Positions 56,556-64,000 of a stretch of DNA of 64,000 nucleotides are shown one piece after another. The first letter of the stretch is position 1; every line of letters begins with the position of its first letter. Origin of the DNA: Tubulanus polymorphus (taxonomy: Eukaryota; Nemertea; Palaeonemertea; Tubulaniformes; Tubulanidae); contig NC_134032.1 of assembly GCF_964204645.1 (NCBI RefSeq), positions 10,782,275 to 10,846,274 of the forward strand. The letters run 5' to 3'. Under the pieces are notes generated by a model. It worked only from the letters and a program-made list of their open reading frames with translations, made no database searches and was not told where the DNA came from. The position numbers were made by a program, and so were the translations under genes.

Positions 56556-58151
56556 TCAACTTCAACTCAATTTAGATTAATTTCATAAGGAAGCATGTTT
56601 TAGGAATATTAACTAACAGAACAAAAATGAAAATTGAGAAGGCTTTCACATGAGGGCCAAGCAAAGGCCGCTACAGCCAGCACCCAAGGAAAAACAAAAA
56701 GATAGAAAACAAGAGAAGAGAGAAAGGACAATAAAAAAAGAATGAGGCCGAGTTAAGCGTGAGAGAGCCGTTTTGTTACAATATCATTGATCACTTGAGT
56801 CAAATTAACTTAGGGTCAATGCGGACAACCTTCGCGCTCGTATCGAGCTGAAATATAAGATGATATTTTTTCTTACAGAGTACTTTTTTCAAGCTAGTTA
56901 CTTTTTCTCAATTTCGACAAATCAAGGTATCTTAAAGGATGAAGGAATGGGATCGATGGTATACGTTCATGAGAATTTAGTTACGTAGTGAATATTCAGT
57001 AAAGATCGGTAATGTACTGTGTACCAGAAATCTTAAAAAAACCGTTCAACTGCTGGAAAAGAGTAAAATTGTCATACCACAGCGGAAATTGCACCAAAAT
57101 AAACAACCTAACTTTTCCCGTAATTAAGTGTGTTCCCGGAAAAAATCCCATTCATATCAATGAATTATAATCAATGAAAAGCTTTGTTATCAACTTTCAC
57201 TGAAAATATTACAAAGAAACACATTCGATAAAATCAGACATCATTTACCAAATCAAGAGGCCCCATTAGAGGCACATTAACAACGAGATGAAATCTTATT
57301 TGCACGGTGCGAAAAAATTACTTATCGTTTAAATGAAAATCGCAACCCCCGACCTGACTCTAAATGCAACTTCACCATAACTACTAGGGACAAATTTGGG
57401 CGAAATAAACGAAACCCTAATGTCACGTGTTAGCATCAACGCATTCTCCCTCGATAGGGATTCGTACCTGGTGGCACCGCTTATAGGGCGAACTTCGGTT
57501 ATCGGAGTTAGTCGACTATAGTCGAACTAAACGAAACCAAATGTCCGTTAGTCTGAACTATCGTCCGGATATGGTCGACCACGGGATTGGGCACGGTCGC
57601 TGTAGTTCCGACCCATTTCCATGGCCGAAAGTGTGAAATTTTACGTTACGACCGAACTATGGTTACCGAGCGTTCGGATATTAGTTCCGACCACTAGTCG
57701 ACTAGCTACGAAAACCGAAGTTGGCCCTATTGCAGTGGCAGCCCCGATGTCATCAGGGTCCTCTTATTATGTTTATTTGATTGGTTGATTTGGTGTGATT
57801 TGATTTTGTGTCCCTTACAAATCGATCACGCCTGCCGGGAACGAAACAGGGGGTTCGATTTTGAAATCGGAAATAAGAGTATAGCCAGTGAGACAGCATT
57901 TCGAGCAAGACGGTGAAATAATTGGAGGTGTTACATACAGATTAATCGAATGACTTGTTTAAATCTATTCACAAGCAACTTGTATAGTAACGAACCACAC
58001 GCAAAGTAAGGACTGAATTAGATTATCATAAATCTACAGTTGTTCTGGATACGATATGTATTACAAATGTTTTATATCGTGTTCGACTAAATACGTATTT
58101 TCTCAAGTGGCATCTACTTCAATCAGCGCACAATTTGACTCCGGCGTCTGC
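56556..58151. other. Spacer with one foldback element
   Basis: No gene. Degraded SINE head at about 57440-57480 (GATAGGGATTCGTACC) directly abuts the element at 57481-57731. Confidence 0.55.
57481..57731. mobile_element. Foldback MITE with ATAGGGC-AACTTCGGTT ends
   Basis: Starts TATAGGGCGAACTTCGGTTAT and ends AACCGAAGTTGGCCCTAT (inverted, few mismatches). Further inner arms are TTAGTCGACTA and TAGTCGACTAGC. About 250 bp, no coding frame. Confidence 0.8.
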
Positions 58152-59336
58152 TCATTTCCTTCGCGGGCAACCTTTGAATGCAAGCGATCGGAATTTTTTA
58201 CTAGACAAACAGTAAACAACGAAATTGACGGAGGAATCAAGTTGAACAAACAGAGAGGCCATAAAGTAGAAATTAAGATTTGGGATAAAACCTTTGAACT
58301 TGAAAAAGTGAATTAGTAACTTGTGTAAAGCCATTGGCATTTCGAGTAAAGCAAAAGTTGTTACAACTGAAATCGCTAGTATAACAGGTTGGTTATCACT
58401 GATTTTATGAGTGCTCATTTCGGAGCGTCTTTTAGAAGCTATATACAGAGAAAATATTAGAATTACATTTGCAAGAGCTATTCCAAAAAATGGTGCAAAT
58501 ACACCCAATATGTGTATCACGTTAACCGTCTTTTCAATTCGGAGAGGGCGACTTACTGCTGTCCAAAAATTTCCTCTAAACGGGCAAAGAACGCTAACCA
58601 TTGCAACATCTCTAGTAAAATATTGCCAGACTTGAGAAGCGACACTCAAAATAACTATCAATAATAAACAAATGTTACACGTCGATTTAGTGCAGATAAT
58701 CCTAGATTTTAATGGAAAGAACACGACAATTAATCGTTCTAAACTGATCAACATTATAAGCAGATTCCTTATCATTTTCGAAATTTCTTGCACCAGGTTT
58801 GTGTGACGGGCTAGAAATGGACCAAGGAAACTGACGTTATATAAATAATAGATTTTTTGGCCGTACGAAAGCATGCTGTGGAAATACCTTCCAGACTTTG
58901 CAGTAGCCGTACCCAATAGAAACATATTATCCGCTATCGTTAGCAGACGTAAAATGTAATACGTGGTTATTACACTTTTAAAACGAAAGAGAACGAAATG
59001 TGTGTAAATATTAAGGAAGAATCCCGTAGTCCACACTACAGGTGAACAGTATAGGAGCACAATTATTCTGTTGGCGATTTCTTTATTGAACGGACAATCT
59101 TTTCCAACTGTAGCGTTTAGCCATGACGCATTTCCGCCGTCACTAATCGTCGGTGTTTTCAGCAACATACCGAACGAGAGTCCGCGTCTGATATACTTTC
59201 GACGATTAATGAAATAATCAGTGAATGGTCGCACACACGTTCTCACTAGTAGAATCCCGGAAAAAAGGTTAATCGTATCTAATTTACATCGCTTCCTCGA
59301 CACAGCGCAATCGTTTGAAGCAACATTTTCATTCAT
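58152..59336 (-). CDS. Rhodopsin-family GPCR 5, single exon, intact
   Basis: 394 residues from the ATG at 59336; an alternative start at 59168 (MLLKTPTIS) would drop an odd basic N-terminus and is at least as likely. NAS and NAT sequons precede TM1. TM1 has TGFFLNIYTHFVLF, TM2 LRLLTIAD, and TM3 ends SLERLIVVFFPL (LER 199-201). The loop after TM3 has SRIICTKS. TM5 lies about 271-299 and TM6 about 317-340. TM7 reads LDSSVNFVVYCLSSKKFR (366-383), the hallmark seen in invertebrate FMRFamide-receptor-like GPCRs. It is a relative of GPCR 4, 23 kb away on the other strand. Probably a neuropeptide receptor of unknown ligand. Confidence 0.87.
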   Translation of the reverse strand: MNENVASNDCAVSRKRCKLDTINLFSGILLVRTCVRPFTDYFINRRKYIRRGLSFGMLLKTPTISDGGNASWLNATVGKDCPFNKEIANRIIVLLYCSPVVWTTGFFLNIYTHFVLFRFKSVITTYYILRLLTIADNMFLLGTATAKSGRYFHSMLSYGQKIYYLYNVSFLGPFLARHTNLVQEISKMIRNLLIMLISLERLIVVFFPLKSRIICTKSTCNICLLLIVILSVASQVWQYFTRDVAMVSVLCPFRGNFWTAVSRPLRIEKTVNVIHILGVFAPFFGIALANVILIFSLYIASKRRSEMSTHKISDNQPVILAISVVTTFALLEMPMALHKLLIHFFKFKGFIPNLNFYFMASLFVQLDSSVNFVVYCLSSKKFRSLAFKGCPRRK

Positions 59337-60150
59337 CTATTAATTCGTATACCATAATCTGTATGTCTGATATAATTCAAATATAGACATATTTATATTC
59401 TGACGTAGACCGCAGTCAGAATGTTTCTATTTATCAACGTACGACGTTTGTACTAATATCGATGAATTGTAACTTTCAGATATTAGCAGATTCAATATTC
59501 CTTTTACAGTCCTGAGCTTAAGGTTGCGCTCAGTATACTGCGTGTAGACCTACTGAGAGCTCGCGTCAAAACATGTGTCGCAATATGTACCACTGGCACT
59601 CAGATTCAGTGAAGACTCAGAACGACGCAGAATCGTTGACATTCAAAAGCGACAAACAGGTATCGACCCAATACATGATGATGGCACTAGTGACTTCAAC
59701 GATCTCATCATAAAGTTGTATACCACTATTACTTCATAACCATACAATGCACCTACATACAAATTTGTATTGTATACAAATTTTTCTCTATTAGGCAATA
59801 GGATAGGCTCGTATGCTGGGCTGCTGCATCTTCGTGGGAAAACATATTCTAAATTTTTTCAGACAATTCATCATATTCAAAGAAAATGAATTCACTCGGC
59901 AACGTGCAGCTTTAATGACAGTGTATACACATTTCGCTACAACAAGTTGGTTGCCTTTCAAATTCTGCGCACCTGCATTCGCAATCAGAATACTAACTTT
60001 TCTTATATTTCAAACTAGTTCTCAACAAAGCTTTATATAATTTACTTTTTGATAGAATTTCAGGCACTAGTAAAATGGGTCTACTTTGTGTCAACGAAAG
60101 ATATTAAACATAGCCGCAAAGCAGCGATATCGGGTTTTCTGACTTGAAAT
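59337..60150. other. Upstream region of GPCR 5
   Basis: No supported gene. The plus-strand frame 59813-60040 has no recognisable domain. Confidence 0.45.
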
Positions 60151-60705
60151 AAAAGCCGCATACCGGGGTATGAATCATTGAAACTTTCGCAACCCGGGTA
60201 AAAATACTTGAAACCCTCGCATACCGGGAAAAATCTTTGAAACCCTCGCATACCGGGATAAGAATCATTGAAACCCTCGCATACTGGGGTAAGAATCATT
60301 GAAACCCTCGCATACCGGGGTAAGAATCATTGAAACTTCGGCAAACCGGGTAAAAATCATTGAAACCCTCGCATACCGGGGTAAAAATCTTTGAAACCCT
60401 CGCATACCGGGGTAAAAATCTTTGAAACCCTCGCATATCGGGGTAAGAATCATTGAAACCCTCGCATACCGGGGTAAGAATCATTGAAACCCTCGCATAC
60501 CGGGGTAAGAATCATTGAAACCCTCGCATACCGGGGCAAGAATCATTGAAACCCTCGCATACCGGGGTAAGAATCATTGAAACCCTCGCATACCGGGGTA
60601 AGAATAATTGAAAGACACGCATACCGGGGTATGAATCATTGAAACCCACGCATACCGGGGTAAGAATCATTGAAACCCTCGCATACCGGGGTAAGAATCA
60701 TTGAA
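60151..60705 (+). repeat. 31-bp minisatellite, about 18 units
   Basis: Units of GAAACCCTCGCATACCGGGG plus TAAGAATCATT, nearly identical from about 60240 to 60700, degraded at the left. Because 31 is not a multiple of three and the unit lacks minus-strand stops, all three reverse frames stay open. The resulting long frames are artefacts. Confidence 0.95.
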
Positions 60706-61574
60706 ATGTAAGAGAATCGGGTTTATACATTTCAAGGGCCAGCTTCACAAAAACGGCTCATTTGCGAGCTGAACCGAGGGTTGGTCAATAATGCGAGCGT
60801 TTCAATCAGTTTTTAGAAGCCTGCAGTTTCATAGAATGAGTTTAGAATATTTAATCCCAGGGATCAGTTCACAGTGATGGCTTTAGGTTTGAGACCAGTC
60901 CAAGACCAGTTTCGTTCTATATACTGGTCTTAAGTTGTTAGATTGGTTATCTAACAACTTGAGACCGGTCTAAGCTCAGTTCGGACAACATCGTGCAACT
61001 GTCCCCTTGGATTCGTTTCACAAATATGATACATGAATTGTTTTTGTCAAACTGGACCCTCGGCTTAGTTTCATTTCATAAAACTTTACTCAATTCTTAA
61101 TTTCTTAATCGTGCCGAGTTGATCATTTTTTATGAAACTGAACCCTTGGGATGTGATTTATATAGGTTTATCATGTGTGACGCCGAGTCTATGAAACTGC
61201 TGGCGTCTGTAATCACAACTAGAACAACAGAGAAAACATATATTTATTTCAAATAAAACCATTCAACAGTTCATACAAAATCAAGTCCAATACCCATGAT
61301 AAAGAATCCTGTTGATGTATCAGCTATTAGATTTTTGATCGTGGGACACGTCTTGGCACATCGTACAAAATAGGTCAATTTACATTATTAATCATTAAGC
61401 AAATTAATTCAAGTTCACCCGGAACAAAACAGTTGAACCGGGTCCTGGGATACAAACAATTACAAACATACTGCTATTACATGGAGCGCGTAAAGTATCC
61501 AACGCCCTTGATCCATCTCAGAAAGGCCATCATTAATCCTCAATTCAATTTTCAGTGGCAATCAAAATGAGATT
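60706..61574. other. Repeat-rich spacer
   Basis: Contains the third GGGCC-GTTGCA element and repeated snippets of an older CAGTTTCATAAAA-type repeat that also appears near 665-1010 and 61050-61140. No gene. Confidence 0.5.
60859..61006. mobile_element. Foldback MITE, GGGCC-GTTGCA family (copy 3, degraded)
   Basis: Ends in ATCGTGCAACTGTCCCC with internal GGTCTTAAGTTGTTAGAT and CTAACAACTTGAGACC arms. The left end is eroded (GGATCAGTTCACAGT). Confidence 0.6.
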
Positions 61575-61863
61575 GAAACCCACTATATATAAATCTAATT
61601 AAAATCAAATAAAGACGTTTCGGAGTCTCTCTAGAGACCATCGTGAAGAAATAACTAGAACACAGGGAAAATATAGAGGAAAGAACATGTTAATTGAGAA
61701 GTAAAGAAAGTAGGTTATTTTGTGCTTATAGGTTGAGAGGTTTTGTTATTTTGTGCGTAGGTTGTTCTGGTTATTTCTTCATTCACTCCATCTATCTCTT
61801 GATTTTGAAGAAAAATGAATAAATTTCGTGCTTAATCACTTGAATTTCTATATAGTGGGTTCC
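61575..61863. mobile_element. Foldback element with AACCCACTATATA ends
   Basis: Begins GAAACCCACTATATATAAAT and ends ATTTCTATATAGTGGGTTCC. Second inner arms GAAGAAATAACTAGAACA and TGTTCTGGTTATTTCTTC. About 290 bp, no coding frame. Confidence 0.7.
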
Positions 61864-62187
61864 AATATCATTCTTATAATCTATTACCCCCGTATGAGGC
61901 TATGGGAGCTGCTCATTCTTCTGGAAAAATGACGTTACAGCTTTGAGACGAATGAGGGGGTGACTCCATTGTTTTTATAGATATGTGGTACGCAGTCTAT
62001 GAAACCATCACAAACAGAACAACCGTAGCCTGCCAAAACCGGCCGGCACAATTAAACAATATTCATTTGGCTTAAAACTTCAAAATAGATCTAGGGATGA
62101 TAAAGCAGATTTCTGAATAAAATGCAGCATATCGATCTCCCTGCAGGTAGATGGCTGGTCTCTATCAGATGGCCTATTGGTACTTAC

Positions 62188-64000
62188 TTCGTCCTGGAAT
62201 AAAGAGAAAATTGCATCAAGTGGAAATTGTTCTATGAAATATCATAAGTATAGTAGTGATGACATGACAACACAGCAACACACATAGCATTGAGGTAATG
62301 ACCCGGAAGTTAGTCAGAAAGGAATTACCAAGCATCTTTTGAATGGGGTATATCTGATAAATAATAAGTTCAAGCTCAAGATGATGAGGGTTTAGTTTGA
62401 ATTCAGCTACAGGAAAATAAAAATTTTAGAATAGAAGTAAGATACGTGCTCTAGATGGTCTACATATTGGGCAGCTAGCTGAGTCCCCTGAAAATAATTA
62501 ACACCTTCATAGTTCTAACATGGACTCTGCAGGATAGAAGCGATTGAAAATTCACCTTCACTGATTGATGTAGTTCTATGGTGTTTAATTCTGGTGGAAT
62601 GAATTAAAATTCTCCAATGTTTCTAGCGCAGAAGTAATTCATTCTATGTGTTGAGCTGGATGATCAAAAAAAAGGCTTTTTTTCAGGAAATGACTTTATA
62701 CATTTACAGTCTAATAGCTGCTATAGTAAAGAGACTGGAATCTGCAGACATATTTACCTGTACTTGTTCTGAAGTGTGACTTTCTAAAAGCGATATCCAT
62801 CATTTACAAATGTTCGGGGAATTCACAATGATTACTGTTCACAGATTTGTCAAAGGTTCCAATCATTTTTCCTCCTTTCAGCTTTATTCTGTCAATAGAG
62901 AATTGGTTTTTGCGGAATAAAGAAACATGTCGTGTGAGTCTGCTATTCAGAAAATTACCATCTTTCATACTTGTTTTGATTACTGTAGTATATCGTCCAC
63001 GGTATTCCCCAGTAAAATTGATTGCGGATTCAGCAGCAGCCGCATTTCCTACAAAGCATTCGAGAGAATCACACATGAAAATAATGTACGGAGTAACTAA
63101 TTGTAAGGTTATTATCAAATTAGAGGAAAACTCACCATTTTAAAACTATCGGATGAATTAAGTTACCATTTTGACTATGCAGACAATTTTCGGCAGGATT
63201 TCACCTCTAAGAGCCATATTGCCATATAGTTAAGAGCACTGATGATTTCCTGAAAAAAAATGAACGTATAATTGTTAAACCGTACAGTATAACAAGTGAG
63301 CACTAGGTTGAATTGTTTAGAGAATATTACTTAGTTTCTTTTTTTAAACGAATGATAGCTGTTTCAGCAACTTCTTCACTCATTGACGGTGAATATTCTT
63401 TTGGTCTTTACACCTGCAATTCGTGTTGGGTGCATCGCATTCTGGAAGGAGAAAATTATGCCAAAACATGATTATTAGTGTGATGAATAGAATTTGCAGA
63501 TTGTTCGTGTTCGATTGCAAGAAAACCCACCAGATTATTGAGTATAGTTTATCACAATGTGTTGAGTGTATACAGATTTCTGAGGGGGTCTGATGGTGGC
63601 TATCGACTGTCCTCTAGGAAAGCATTGATACCTGCTGACATTGACCGATCAAAAACCAACCATTTTCCTGACTTTATTCGACTTTATACATCTATTGAAT
63701 CTATTGATAACAGACAAATGTTAAATATAGTTATAAACTGATAAATCACCACAAATTACTGCGATAAATCAATAGAAAACTCACCGCTTATGAATTGTAT
63801 CTGATTCTAGAGCGCAAGGTTTACTGTTTGAACATTGCTAAGGTTCAACTTCATTTTGGCCCCTAAAATACAAATGCTGTATAGACGTATCTCACCCCTG
63901 AAAATGTATATATGCATGAGGAACATGATCACCTTGATGATGTTATCTTTGACCAGGATATTGAAAATTCACCTTCACTGATTAATGTAGTTCCATTGTG
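62188..64000 (-). CDS. Unrecognised gene with very short exons (partial, putative)
   Basis: Several short minus-strand stretches have good splice borders and open frames. 64000-63973 ends GTTTCTCA-type context at AGTGAAG|GTGAAT and is partial. 63253-63209 reads EIISALNYMAIWLLE between TTTTTTTTCAG and GTGAAA. 63046-62959 includes NAAAAESAINFTGEYRGRY between TGCTTTGTAG and GTAATT. 62785-62760 reads KVTLQNKY between CGCTTTTAG and GTAAAT. A 34-base exon near 62593-62560 ends AGTGAAG|GTGAAT. A 6-base GACGAA at 62193-62188 lies between TTATTCCAG and GTAAGT. Not all phases can be joined, and I recognise no family. The window ends inside the gene, so order and ends are uncertain. Confidence 0.35.

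Noticed and set aside
60081-60484. Overlapping reverse frames with repeated PVCEGFNDSYPGMRGFQ
   Set aside because: These are translations of the 31-bp minisatellite, whose unit lacks stops. There is no start context, domain or splice support.

Overview
This is nuclear DNA of a bilaterian animal, most likely a lophotrochozoan such as a mollusc, annelid, brachiopod or nemertean. The reasons are GT-AG introns, a recognisable metazoan MED30 gene, a cluster of FMRFamide/orphan-type rhodopsin-family receptors, a small C-type lectin, secreted VWA proteins, tRNA-derived SINEs and many short foldback (MITE-like) elements. The species cannot be fixed from the sequence alone, and all gene models here are read by eye from frames, splice signals and phases.

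About 1.8-16.4 kb (minus strand): one C2H2 zinc-finger gene. A short N-terminal exon (14851-14698) and a 353-codon linker exon (14119-13061) end in a donor of phase 1. Four separate last exons (9038-8053, 5239-4920, 3906-3353, 2082-1829) each begin with the matching two bases, carry their own pair of C2H2 fingers and end in a stop. One linker can therefore be joined to four different DNA-binding ends. Each last exon is followed by its own tandem repeat.

17.5-20.8 kb (minus): a five-exon Mediator subunit 30 gene that closes in frame at 230 residues.

21.2-37.5 kb: a receptor cluster interrupted by two arrays of a repeat containing ACGCCAT. It holds a cut-off secreted Cys-rich gene start (22846-22512), a two-exon receptor (26799-24657), a receptor lacking TM7 (28514-27720), a broken receptor fragment (29733-29277), two intact single-exon receptors on the plus strand (31528-32478 and 33779-34861), and a rearranged remnant of the last two at 36.85-37.5 kb. 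A further single-exon receptor lies at 59336-58152.

38.1-40.1 kb (plus): a five-exon C-type lectin-like gene. 41.1-46.8 and 52.0-56.6 kb: a direct duplication of several kb, each copy carrying an intact four-exon secreted VWA-domain gene with TATA box and non-coding first exon. Between the copies lie a 3.9-kb inverted-repeat structure, a foldback element and a 57-bp minisatellite whose units contain a perfect tRNA T-arm-like hairpin.

60.1-64 kb: a 31-bp minisatellite, foldback elements and, at the right edge on the minus strand, several short putative exons of an unrecognised gene that runs out of the window. Several mobile elements can be dated relative to duplications, because the paralogous copy has the empty site.
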